From NCBI RefSeq assembly GCF_040054535.1, contig NC_090785.1, positions 15,670,501 to 15,734,500 on the forward strand: a stretch of 64,000 nucleotides of DNA, given 5' to 3'. Within the stretch, counting starts at the first letter, position 1. The number at the start of each line of letters is the position of its first letter. Below are positions 42,486 through 53,312 of the stretch, piece after piece. This stretch comes from Antennarius striatus. Lineage: Eukaryota > Chordata > Actinopteri > Lophiiformes > Antennariidae. The notes beneath the pieces are model-generated. The model was not told the DNA's origin. It did not search any database and saw only the letters and a program-made list of their open reading frames with translations. The translations under genes and the position numbers were made by a program.

Positions 42486-43639
42486 GTTGCTTGGGTTTTA
42501 AAAATTGTGATATTCTGATACACACACTGCAGCTGTCAGCCGTTGCTCCTTCATCCTTCTTTATTGTGCGCTGTGGAGAGCACTCATCATCAGTCAGTAT
42601 TGCCTGGACACCTCTGTGAAGATAGCCTTTGGCGGACTGATAGCTCCCCATGAGGATGCCATCAGCCCTGTCTACCTTGGCCCTCAGTAGCACACCTCCC
42701 TTCGTTACGCTATGCGGTTGCTCGGCAACAGATCTCTGTGGCACTCTGTGATTGGTGGAACCTTTTGAATTGCTGCTGAGAATACTTCTGTCAGCACACA
42801 GCGTTCTGGCCAGGCTGCAGACCACCGCCACAGTGAAACCAAAAAAAAAAAAAAAACACTCTCAAAATGAGTGAAATGTGTAGGAAATGTTACTACCCAA
42901 GGCCAAACGCATCTCAGAGAGGCTTTAGGGGAGGAAGAGCATCAAAGATGCAATGGATGCTTGTTTGCGTGGGAGGCACAGCTCTGCACACTCCGGGATC
43001 CTTCAGCTCACATCCCCTTTTTCTCTTCCACATACTTTCACAACTGCAGCAAAATTCACTTTTCATTAATATTACCCATAGTTTGCTCAACCAAACCCGA
43101 GTTGACATTAAAGTCCTGTTGAAGAGCCTGTGGTGATTTTTCCCCGTTAAAACAAATGACACACATATAAATGTCTCATGGATCAACCTACTGTTTTTAC
43201 TACGAATGCAAATTTGTTCTTCACTCTGGTCAAAAAAATGTGGCCTTCACAGAGACGCACATTGATGCCTTATGTAAAAGCAGTGATGCATTATTAAAAA
43301 GAGAAATCTCTTCTCTGCTCACTTCACCCTCCCTCCAGAAGCACCCACACTGATCATCTGGAGAAACATAAAAGCTTTTGGTTCCAATTTATTCCTCTTC
43401 TTCGGCAAAGCCATGCATTTCACCAATTCACATGTTTATTCTCTTTCTGCAGACGGTCAGCAGTTGTGTTGCTATGAGAACCTGGTGTTAATTACTGTGA
43501 TTTGGTGATAATTAAAGAGCTGAGTAGATATTTTGTAGTTACATTACCGCACACTACCAGCACCCCACCGTGGTTTCCAGGGAAACTGGAAATGTGAAGC
43601 TTTTCAATAGACACAGCCACAGCTTAAAGAGAGAGGTTT
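42486..43639. other. Spacer between ADIRF-like gene and gprin, with promoter-like motifs
   Basis: Contains an X-box-like site and an inverted CCAAT box (42717-42755) and a 125-codon minus-strand frame (42454-42831) with no recognisable domain. The frame overlaps the ADIRF-like poly(A) signal on the opposite strand and is probably chance. An A17 tract lies at 42840-42856. No gene is called. Confidence 0.45.
42717..42729. promoter_or_regulatory. Candidate X-box with nearby CCAAT box
   Basis: GTTGCTCGGCAAC fits GTTRCY(N1)RGYAAC exactly, and an inverted CCAAT (ATTGG) follows at 42751-42755. X-box plus CCAAT spacing is typical of RFX/NF-Y co-regulated promoters. It lies about 0.9 kb before the inferred gprin first exon, so the target is unclear. 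Confidence 0.35.
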
Positions 43640-43810
43640 GCTTAAGATAGATTCTTCTAGAGACAAACCTGTAGGCACTGCAATCACTATCAATCAACCG
43701 GGAAGAAATGCGGACAGCTGTGGGTCCAGATCGACGGTGAGATTGGCCATGTCTGACACAAATTTTGGAGAGAGTTATGGAAAGACGTCAGTCTGACTTA
43801 AAGTGCAGAG
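43640..43810 (+). other. gprin1: Candidate 5' non-coding exon of gprin
   Basis: Sequence ending AAGTGCAGAG before a good donor GTATGTCT (43811). The gprin coding exon has a clear acceptor TTATGCTCTGCAG ending at 44306, only 29 bases before its ATG, so at least one upstream UTR exon is expected. This donor gives an intron of about 0.5 kb. The left edge is not determined. Confidence 0.35.
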
Positions 43811-44335
43811 GTATGTCTGTTATTGTTGATTTCTGCTCTTTGGGTTTTTTTTTTAATTTCTGCTCTTTGTTTTACCCTGCTGGATTTGAACAGTTACTCC
43901 TAATTCCTGCCTGATTTTGTTTTTTTATGATGATGGATTAAAATAGAACATGACTGTGAACTACATTCGGCTATGTGAGGCATAAGCTGAGCTATAATAC
44001 ATTTAAGCAGCAAATGTTTATATACTATTTCTCATTTAGTTTATAATGTGATTTATGGTAAACATTTTCCTCATTCCAGTGTTCTATAGTGATAAAAAAA
44101 AACCATGTCAATAATTTGATCAAATAGTACCTATGATGTAATTGAGTTACTTGTCAATGTTTGGATTACTGACATCAATACGTCTTATGAGGAAGTATTT
44201 TCTCAAAAAACACAAATTTCTTTTTTACCTGCACTTGTGCTTGTTGTTATAGTTTGTGATCACAATTTGCACAAGCGTTCTTTCAGTGCTTTGTTATGCT
44301 CTGCAGGTATTTCATGACTTTAATGCAGGGACAAA

Positions 44336-46627
44336 ATGGGAAGTCTGAAGGATGAAATGAGAGGTCTGGAAGAGGACCACAAGCCTTGTGAGAAAGCAGA
44401 TGATGGAGGGCGTCCGGGTGGCTCAGATGGCAGCACAGCGCCTGGGGAGGCTCACATTAGCACGAGTCAAGAGTCACCAAGTCAAGGGGACTATGAGTTG
44501 GGAGTTCACATCAACATCGGCCACAACAGAGAAAGAGATGAGAATAAGATTTCCAAAGAGCAAGAGCTTTCAGCTGGGATGTATGACGACACTGACCAAT
44601 CAGACTGTGTAGGAGTCAAGCGTTCAACACAGGCTGTTATATCCCCTCTGATTCAACAACCTGAAGCTTATAAAACGACCTCGGTCACACAGAACCCCAA
44701 GATCATTTCTAATAAGGTCCTGAGTGATGGAGAGGAAAATCAAGGACATGAGGATGAAAACACGGATCATGACAGAGGAAAAGGGGCACATATTGAGAAC
44801 ATCTTGGTTCCTCTACCTTCAACTCCAGGTCTTTCTGATCCCTGGTCCCCAGCTCCTCCTGGTCAGCACCACATGCGCACGCAGGTCAGCCTCGAGGTGG
44901 TCCAGTGTCGGTCTGCAGCCACCAGCCCCATGACGCCTCCTGAGGATGGCCACTCCTTCTTCTTTCCAGGCACTTTTGTGAGATCTGGAACTGTGGGTGC
45001 TGATCTACAGGTGGATAAGCATGTGGAGTTCTGCTCCGTCGCCACATCCCCCATGACCCCAAGGACGCCATCCACCACAGCTTTCCCAGTGCTTACTGGA
45101 AGTGAGATGGTGCAGGAGGGAAAAATAAAAAAGACTGAGGAGAAGGGCAGTTTCTCTGTGAAACAAAGTCCAGCAGAGGCTGAATCAGAGAAAAAAAAGG
45201 ATCTGAAATTTACATCAACAGAAGTGAGTTTCGCCAGCTGCCATGCTGAGAAGCTAACAGACTCACACGGAACTCTGAAGGATAGTAATCAACAATGCAA
45301 GCAGCAGAAGATGGCAAGTATGGATCAAGACATTACAATCATGGTGACACACTATAACAACGAGGAGGAGGAGGAGGAGTCACATTTGTATCCAACGGAG
45401 ACAGAGATGGTAAAAATAGATGCACCCAAGGAGCTTGAAGGAAGCCACGGTGAGGAGAAGAGGAAGGATGGAAAAGGAAACCTCGCAGAAACTGTTGCTC
45501 CTGATTACATACAAGACACCTCGGCTGCAACTCTCCCTCAAAATCGAACTGAAGATGGCTCTGATTCTGCTCGCGACAAGGCAGAAGCAGACATGGAATG
45601 TCAAAATTCAGAAATGACCGAAAGCAAGACTTCTTGTGAAGAAACGAGTGATTTCTCCGTGAGGATGCGTCCTGTCCCTGAATCTCCAGCTCCCTTCGGC
45701 TGTCACAACATCCGCACCCAGGTGAGCCTGGAGGTGGTGCAGTGTCAGTCTGCAGCTACCAGCCCCATGACCCCTCCTGAGGGGGACCATGCCTTCAACT
45801 TCCCCTCCTCTTTTGGGAAGTGCACATCCGTGGGCACAGAAACTAAAGATGCTGAGCTGCAGGTTGGTCAACAGGTGCAGTTTCGCTCCGTAGCTACAGC
45901 ACCAATGACACCCAGAACACCCACCGCCACAGTTTTTCCCGAGATCAAGAGGGAAGCCAGCCAAGATCAAAAGACTGTGGTGGAGAAAGATATGGTTCAA
46001 GAGGAGAAGAAAATACCTGAAGAGAAAGATGTTGCAAAAATTGAGACGGTCAAAGTAGAAGTTTCTAATCAGGAAGAGAAGGTGCCTGGAGAGATGAAGG
46101 TTACAGTAGATGGAGAGGACAAAGAAAGAATGTTTCAAGAGGAGGGAAAGGTGCTTGAAGAGAAAAAGGTTGAGGGAGCCGAGGAGTACAAAGTAGGAGC
46201 TGTTAAAAATGAGGAGAAGGTCCCTGAAGAAAATAAGGTGGCAAAAACTGAGGAGGAAACAACGGAGGCAAGAAATTGTAAGGATAAAGTTGAGGAACCG
46301 GTGCAGGATGTGAGCTGGGATGAAAAAGGGATGACATGGGAGGTGTACGGAGCGGTGGTGGAAGTGACTGTGCTGGGCTCAGCCATCCAGAAACACCTGG
46401 AGAAACAGGTGAAGAAGAGGCAGCCTTCCATGCCTCCGCCACCTCCGCTCAGCCCCTCGGCCACACCCCTCACTGCAGAGTCCCTCCAAGGATCAACCAA
46501 GGGCCGGCCGGGAAAAAGGAATGAGCAGGACGGAGAGGCGAGCCGACGCAGAAGAAATCCCTTCCGTCAGATGATGGAAAACATCCAGCAGCCACACTGT
46601 TGCTCCAAAGCTCACACCACCGAGTGA
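44336..46627 (+). CDS. gprin1: G protein-regulated inducer of neurite outgrowth (GPRIN family)
   Basis: One uninterrupted 763-codon frame, typical of GPRIN genes, whose coding region is intronless. GPRIN proteins bind activated Gi/Go-type alpha subunits at the plasma membrane of neurons and promote neurite growth. The C-terminal GRIN domain is clear: VSWDEKGMTWEVYGA, then VLGSAIQKHLEKQVKK, NPFRQMMENIQQPHCCSK at about residues 660-763. The paired cysteines near the end match the site proposed for membrane-anchoring palmitoylation in GRIN1. Two copies of an approximately 75-residue module (RTQVSLEVVQC.SAATSPMTPPE and SVAT.PMTPRTP) start near residues 181 and 460. A Lys/Glu-rich disordered segment (about 545-650) precedes the GRIN domain. 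The start codon follows the acceptor by 29 bases and is the first ATG of the exon frame. Position between sncb and cdhr2 argues for gprin1 rather than gprin2 or gprin3. Confidence 0.9.
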   Translation: MGSLKDEMRGLEEDHKPCEKADDGGRPGGSDGSTAPGEAHISTSQESPSQGDYELGVHINIGHNRERDENKISKEQELSAGMYDDTDQSDCVGVKRSTQAVISPLIQQPEAYKTTSVTQNPKIISNKVLSDGEENQGHEDENTDHDRGKGAHIENILVPLPSTPGLSDPWSPAPPGQHHMRTQVSLEVVQCRSAATSPMTPPEDGHSFFFPGTFVRSGTVGADLQVDKHVEFCSVATSPMTPRTPSTTAFPVLTGSEMVQEGKIKKTEEKGSFSVKQSPAEAESEKKKDLKFTSTEVSFASCHAEKLTDSHGTLKDSNQQCKQQKMASMDQDITIMVTHYNNEEEEEESHLYPTETEMVKIDAPKELEGSHGEEKRKDGKGNLAETVAPDYIQDTSAATLPQNRTEDGSDSARDKAEADMECQNSEMTESKTSCEETSDFSVRMRPVPESPAPFGCHNIRTQVSLEVVQCQSAATSPMTPPEGDHAFNFPSSFGKCTSVGTETKDAELQVGQQVQFRSVATAPMTPRTPTATVFPEIKREASQDQKTVVEKDMVQEEKKIPEEKDVAKIETVKVEVSNQEEKVPGEMKVTVDGEDKERMFQEEGKVLEEKKVEGAEEYKVGAVKNEEKVPEENKVAKTEEETTEARNCKDKVEEPVQDVSWDEKGMTWEVYGAVVEVTVLGSAIQKHLEKQVKKRQPSMPPPPPLSPSATPLTAESLQGSTKGRPGKRNEQDGEASRRRRNPFRQMMENIQQPHCCSKAHTTE

Positions 46628-47840
46628 CATAAGAATTTGTTGGAAAGAAAAACCTGAGCTAGAAAAATCACATGACAACCAACATTGTATGTGGTGGTGG
46701 TGGTGGTGGCGGTGATACAGAGCATTCATTCGTTTGCTTCAACGTGACAAATCACAATGATAAAAAAAAAGCACAAGAGCATTTAAAATGTAACTTCTAT
46801 CATGGAGCATTGAGAATCGATTCTAAAATATGTTTCCATGTATGGAAAAATAAGATATCTTATATATCATTGCCATTGTTAGATCTTTTTTAGTGTCAGC
46901 CATTCAATGAGTCCATGAGTCATGCTAGCTGTTGATTCTTTTTCTAATGCACCTCAGACAATTCGAAGCCATGGCAATCCTTCTCTTGTTGGATGAGGAC
47001 AGCTCCAGCTGACAGAAATGAGTGACATATTTTTTCCCTTTGTGAGTCATAGCCTTGACAACCTGGTGGTCAAGTCGTTCTGGATGTGTGGAAATGAAAC
47101 TTACGAGTGTTGCCTCGAATCATGAGTTCAGGCTTTTCTGTCTTTTATCCTGTTTTTAGACTCGGCACAATGTTTTAACCTGTGTGTTTTGTGAAAAGTG
47201 TACAAATGTTCTGACGACGAGCACAATCATGATCATTTGAGAAAAGTAATAACTCCCGGAATATGGGTCTTTTTAATCATTGCTGATCAGTGTATTTAAT
47301 GCCATTATTAGTAATTCAGTTGTAAATTATGTGATGGAACTTATTTTAAATGTGTTTTTATTAAGTAGATGTTACCGTGTCAAGTGATTTTTTGATGTTA
47401 AGGCATTATCTACACAAGAGCGGGATCAGATCCAGATTGGAAGAAATTGATTTTATTCACATATTGCACTTGTAATACATTGGTATATAGATGTCAGTCA
47501 AAATAAATGAAATAATTCCTTCAGTCCACCGCTTGTAGGAACTCATTCTGCATGAGGTTTTATTTCAACCAGTATCTGAAACCAAAACCAAAACACTGAC
47601 ATACTGAACACCTGAGATTGACACTTTTGTCTGATGTGAGGATTTCATTCATACATTGACAATATGCAATATCACTGTTTCCTATTTTTGGATTTCCGTC
47701 CCAGTAGTACTGTCCGCAACAATAATTAATATGATGTGTTGATGTAAATTATGCTACAATTCATTTCAAAGCAAACCAAACAGTTTTTTTTTATGTTATT
47801 GACTCTATTAAACAAAATAAAGTGATTCATGTGTGAAAAA
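46628..47840 (+). other. gprin1: gprin 3' UTR with two poly(A) signals
   Basis: AT-rich tail after the TGA. AATAAA occurs at 47502-47507 and 47816-47821, so short and long 3' UTRs are possible. The distal signal lies within 40 bases of the inferred end of the convergent cdhr2 transcript. Confidence 0.6.
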
Positions 47841-48146
47841 TGTTGCTTGTATTCTTTTTATTATCTTTTTCTAGAAAAGGTTTATGTAGAGTCAATTTCA
47901 GATGAAGATTTGAAGAGTTTGAGAAAGATGATTTCCTGATGAGATTTGTGATCAAATTTATATCACTCTCATGTCTGGACAAAAGATGAGGCCACAACCA
48001 GCAGCTGCAGGGTTTTTTCTGACTGAAGCATAAAGACTTGGATTGGATACGACATCCCATCAGGTCAAAAGTTTGTTGTTTGAATGAAGTCAGCCAGCTG
48101 TTTCCTAAAGCTAACCTATCACAACTTCAAGTTAAATCAATGCATC

Positions 48147-48215
<69 letters not shown>

Positions 48216-48324
48216 TCAGTTAGAACAGAAGAAACACAGGCTTCATTGTGTTTGACTGACAAAGTGTGTGACCACAGAAAAGCAGCTTGTGTCCATCTGG
48301 TCAGCTTCTCTTCTGGACTTTGAA
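47841..48324 (-). other. cdhr2: cdhr2 3' UTR
   Basis: Minus-strand sequence after the cdhr2 stop. A minus-strand AATAAA (plus-strand TTTATT) at 47857-47862 would end the transcript near 47,840. The UTR carries the (AAT)n microsatellite. Confidence 0.55.
48148..48215. repeat. (TAA)n microsatellite
   Basis: About 22 TAA units inside the inferred cdhr2 3' UTR; the poly-Asn and poly-Ile frames are artefacts. Confidence 0.98.
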
Positions 48325-51300
48325 TCACAGGTCTGTCGTGCTAAACCCAGGGTTGTTATAAGCCATGAGAGGATTGATTTTTTTCTGGTCCCGCTGAGCT
48401 AGTGCTGCATCCAAGGGCTCAATGTACTCCGGTGGGATGACGTCGTACAATTGCTTTTTACAATAATGAGGGGAAAAAATGTAAAATGAGAACATATTCA
48501 TAAATACAAATGAGAATGGCCTTTGAAAGCTAAACTCACTGAGCCAGACTTTGTTTCACTTTCGGGGTTGGTCATGTAATCGCTGTCGTCCAGGGAGTTA
48601 AGGCTGGAGGGAAAAAGGAAAAAGGACAAAAGAATCTTCATGTGCACTGTTCATCTTTTCAGAAAGAGAATTTTGAGGTTTTTCCAAAAGAAAATGTGGT
48701 AGTGAACATCAAGTCCTGGAAGCATTTTATGAACCCGTACAGCTACAGAACAGACAGTGAGGCCCCGTGACTCTGAACTACTGTGTCAAACTGCTGTCAG
48801 CAAGGAAAAATTAGAAAAGGTCTCCTTACCTGATTTTGTCTGTTTCTGAACTCCCCTCATCCATGTTCAACGCCATGGCTGTGTCAATATTGAGATTCAG
48901 GACGGGATTTGCTCTGTCAGCAAATAATGACACACAATCAGAGAAATGTTATATATTAAAATATTTTGCTCACTCATATACAGTATGTTGTGAAAGCTGA
49001 TGTCTCCTGACCCCTCCGTAGTGTATTTGTTGGTTCCAGGCACTACAGGTCCACTTTTCTCCTTGTCAGACGTCACCATGGATGCAGAGTTCATGGCTTT
49101 AGCCGCCTTCAGCTTCCGCTTATAGCTGCAGTGTGAAAACAATCAATCAAAAGAGCCCCATACCTCTCTGGGATCTTTTAACATGATCAGTGATAGTTTG
49201 AAAGCTTATTGGTTTTACTGGGGCAAATAACATGGTCAGTTACATATTGTCCTGTTCAATCCTGTCTCTCACTTAATTCCATATCTCTTTTCTTACTTTC
49301 TGCGGGTGCACATGAGTGAAGTGGTGAGGACAGCCAGCAAGATGATAAGGCCTGCCATCATTCCCAGCATGATATACCTCAAAGGGTCAGTGTATGGAGG
49401 CTCCACAGTTGATTCCCCCTGAAAGAAACACAAGAAGTCTATTTTAAATATGATGTTTTTCGTGTTTGTGTCATTTAAATCATTGTGTATAAACCGTGTG
49501 GGAATAATAATTCGTATTACAATCATTGTTAATGTTTTCGTTGTTATAAAATTTTATTTTTGGGGTTCTGAAAGACAAACTTTTTGTGCTCAAGATCTCA
49601 TCATTTCTTATATCACCAGAGCTGAAGCATGTGCTTCGATGAGGTCAAAGCACATGCTTTGCACCCTCAAACGTAGTCAAAGCACGAAATTCTTTGTTGC
49701 TAGAAACACAATCCCACAATTTAGAATTCTGTGGTAATCACTGGACTTTAATGAGTTATCAAATAAAATCGTGTGGACATAAATTACTTTTCAACAATAC
49801 GAAATCCTGCTGATGATAAATCTGTATTGTCAGAGATTATAAAGGCAATGCCAAGTCCTCTCTGTTATTGTTCGCTTACAAAAACCCACACTTGCAACTT
49901 ACAAATACCTAGTCCAGCTCTGGTTAACATAAAATCTGTTTTGAGGTAGTAAACAAACAGAGATGATAACAGAATAAAAAAATTAATAATCTCCTCTGCC
50001 ACTGAATTCTCATTTTTGAATTAAATTACAGTGTAATATATTAAGATTTTTTTTAGTTTAATTGTAGTAATGACTCAAACTGACAGTCCACCCACGTGAC
50101 TACATTAGAACCAATACGTACTGTATATACATTTACACTAACATCAATAGTCTTAATTGCATGGATAAACAGTAATGAATTATAGCTTCTAAGTTCAATA
50201 TGTTGTATTTTTTCTAAATCATGGTCATTACTGCTTCAGCCAAATGATATCCCAATCAATAACACACTATTGATCATACAGTAGATGCGGGTTATTTATA
50301 CAGTATTGTCATATATGTGAAATCATTCAGATTTGTGATGTGTACATTTAACTCATCGTTGTTATAAATCAGATCAAACCCCCAAAAGCTTCCTCTTGAC
50401 AGAGTTGGCACTGGTCTGGTTTTTTAAGTGAACTCACTGTCACAATTAAACTAAACATGTATTTATTTCTTCTGAGCTGAAAGTATTAATACAAAAGAAT
50501 TTCACCAGATCACTGGGTTGGCAATTTATCCTGAAGACAGAAAAGAGACACTTTGGGCAAAAAAAAAATGCAGTCCACCACTAAGGCTACTTACAATATT
50601 TACAAGACCAAGGTCTACCAGTATTGGATAATTGTCGTCATCAGAGCACTTCTCTACCACTTCTTCTTCGATGAGGGCCGTCCCATTGGAGTAGATGAAA
50701 TATGCATCGATGATGGTGAGAGATGAAGACCTGAGATAATATATCTTGTTACATATAAAAATAATGATGCAAAATGAACATTTCAAATGCTCTATGTCTA
50801 AAATCCTTATGTATTACTACTATTATCGTCTAATAGGAAGTACAGTCCTGCATACTGGAACACTGACACCACCTAGTGAACAAAAATCTATTCTAGCACC
50901 AGCCAATACTTTCTGACCTGTCTTCAGAAGCTAGGGATGAGCGAGTACACCACTATCTATATCTGTATTTGTGTCTGTGTCTGTTCAACCATCTAGATTA
51001 TCTGTATCCGTATCTGTACTCAGAATGGGCGGGGCTTAAACCGGAAGTGGTTGTGGTTTGACCGGAAATGGGTGTGGCTCAAATCACTACATTACATCCT
51101 GCTTCAAAGCGATGATGTATTGTAATTGTAAATCTCCGTGTGTTCGTCCGTTTGTCCATTTATCCGTTCGTCTGTTCGTTAGTCCACCAAATATCTTCGC
51201 AACCGTTGCAGATAGACAGATGAAACAAAAGGCACATTACTCAGGCGGCAAAGAGGACAGAAATAAGATGACGACCTTGACTTTGAAAAAACTAGGTCGA

Positions 51301-53312
51301 GGTCAAATTTCAAAGTTTTACACTCAGGAACCACATAAGATAGAAAGACAAGGGAGATGGCCATTGTGAGTAAGACCATAGATCAAGGTTAGTGTCTTGA
51401 TTTATCTATGCACTAGCTTTGATCTATGATCTACCCTGAAGCTTTGACCCTGATCTACCCTGAAAGTAGGTCAGGGTAAGTCATGGGATGTTGCAGTCTC
51501 TGACTGCCTTGTTACATCCCGCTTCAAACGTAGGCTACAGTGAAGCCACGAACAGAGAGATCATGCAATGTCTATGTGTGTGCGAGAGTGGGGCAGAGAG
51601 TCTCTGTAGTGTCTCCGTAGGGAGGGACAGGCGCTGTGTGTGACTGGACAATCGCAGAGCGTGAAGACAGTTAGTTATGAGGATTTTACGAGCACGAGTT
51701 TTGACGAGTTTTACTCATATTGTGCTCGTATCATCAAAAATGTGTTATCCATACCGGATACTCATCTGAAATGAGTACCCAGCTCAACCCTATCAGAAGC
51801 TGTATGGTTTGTTTCATCCATCCATTCATTTTCTTTACACCACTTTTTATCCGCTGTGACGGGTTGCAGGGAGCTAAAGCCTATTCCAGCTGGCTTAGGG
51901 AGTGAGGCGGGGCAAACTCCCGACGTAATGCCAGTGCACCGCAGAGCCACAAGGAGACAGACAAGCATACATGCTCACACTCATACCTATGGTCAATTTG
52001 GGACTGGCCAATTAACCTGAATGCATGTTTTTGGAGGTGGGAGGAACCTCTAAAAGAACCCACGCAGACATGGGGAGAACATGCAAACTCTGCACAGAGT
52101 GAGGCGCAAACCCAGAACCGCCTTGCTGTGCGGCAACAGCGCTACCCACTGCACCATGCCACCCTGATTTGTTTCAATGTGTGCCAATTTACAGCTAGAG
52201 GTGAGGAGAAAAGTCACTTGCCTGGAATCTGGACTGTTGGAATCAGAGTTAGGCCTGATGTCAACAATTACAACAGTGGCCTTGGTGGCATCAGTAAGAG
52301 CCCTTGAAGTGCAGGGAGTAAAGTTAGTTTTAAGTATATCAAGTATCAAGTGAAAGAAATGTCTTTATTGTGCAATCCAAAATTTTATAAAACATAATAT
52401 TGCATAAAAATACCTAACAATTTCTTTGAGTTTGTCCTGAACTTCTGCCTCAGACAATTTGAAACCGAGATCAACTTTGTAGCGTCCATCAACATTAAAA
52501 ATCTGAAAAATGAAAACAAACGAAGCATTAGGATTGAAGTCAGGATAACACTTTGGGTCGTGAATGAAAATCTAGAAATGTGATTTCCCTCACTCGCCTC
52601 TAGATCAGTGCTGGTGGAGAGGCCGCCAGGGTCAGTTGCACTCACTTTAACCAAATACTTTCCTTTCAGTGTTATATCAAGTGCCTTCATGGTTCTGTGG
52701 AAAGTGGAAAAAAACATTGGTGTGCAGAGTGTAGACACAAGACATTATGACATCATGAGCACCTGGGCATGAAATAACCCACTGCTCCACAGGCCTCATA
52801 CAAATTGACAGAGACATTACGGATATTTTATGTCTCTCTTTTGGGTGGTTTAATGACTCTCTGCAGTCAACTTTTTGCTTATTTTCTGAGTCTTCGTGAC
52901 AGTCTTTGTGTATCCTTGTCATTGCCTTGTTCCTCCATTGTTTAGACTCTTTTTGGGCTCATTTGTTATGAGCCGAAGAGCATTGCATACAGTACCATGA
53001 TGTCAATGGATGACCTTGCACTCACTGAATAATTCCAATGTAAATGTCCTTTTGTTGTGTTGTGACGACATCAAACAGATTCCCCATCTCAGTGATGATA
53101 TCGTCGGTGTCTTTAAACTCAGTATGCACCACTTTAAATTCTATCTCTTTGAATTCTCCACTGTCACGATCTGTAGCCTGAAAAAGGCAATGGATGGAAT
53201 GAGGAATGCTCACACATCAAATCCTGTGCTGACAGAATGAAACCACGTCATGTCATACTCACAGTAACTTCTCCAACCGATGTGCCTTTACTGGCACTTT
53301 CTGACACCACAA
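48325..53312 (-). CDS. cdhr2: cdhr2 exons 20-30: repeat 9, membrane-proximal domain, membrane span and tail
   Basis: Exons: 53312-53263, 53177-53026, 52694-52598, 52502-52414, 52302-52222, 50730-50595, 49418-49297, 49125-49012, 48913-48830, 48603-48540, 48453-48325. Exon 26 (49418-49297) encodes the membrane span followed by the stop-transfer residues CTRR. Exons 22 and 24 end in GC donors (GAG|GCGAGT and CAG|GCAAGT) that splice phase demands. The intron 52221-50731 holds two interspersed repeats; the 1.2-kb intron 50594-49419 holds no recognisable feature. Confidence 0.9.

Noticed and set aside
45608..46138. 176-codon minus-strand frame inside gprin
   Set aside because: Antisense shadow of the Lys/Glu-rich segment of the gprin coding region.
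50731..52221. Possible missed cdhr2 exon in the repeat-bearing intron
   Set aside because: Exons 24 and 25 join in phase without an insert, and the whole middle of the intron is accounted for by two mobile repeats.
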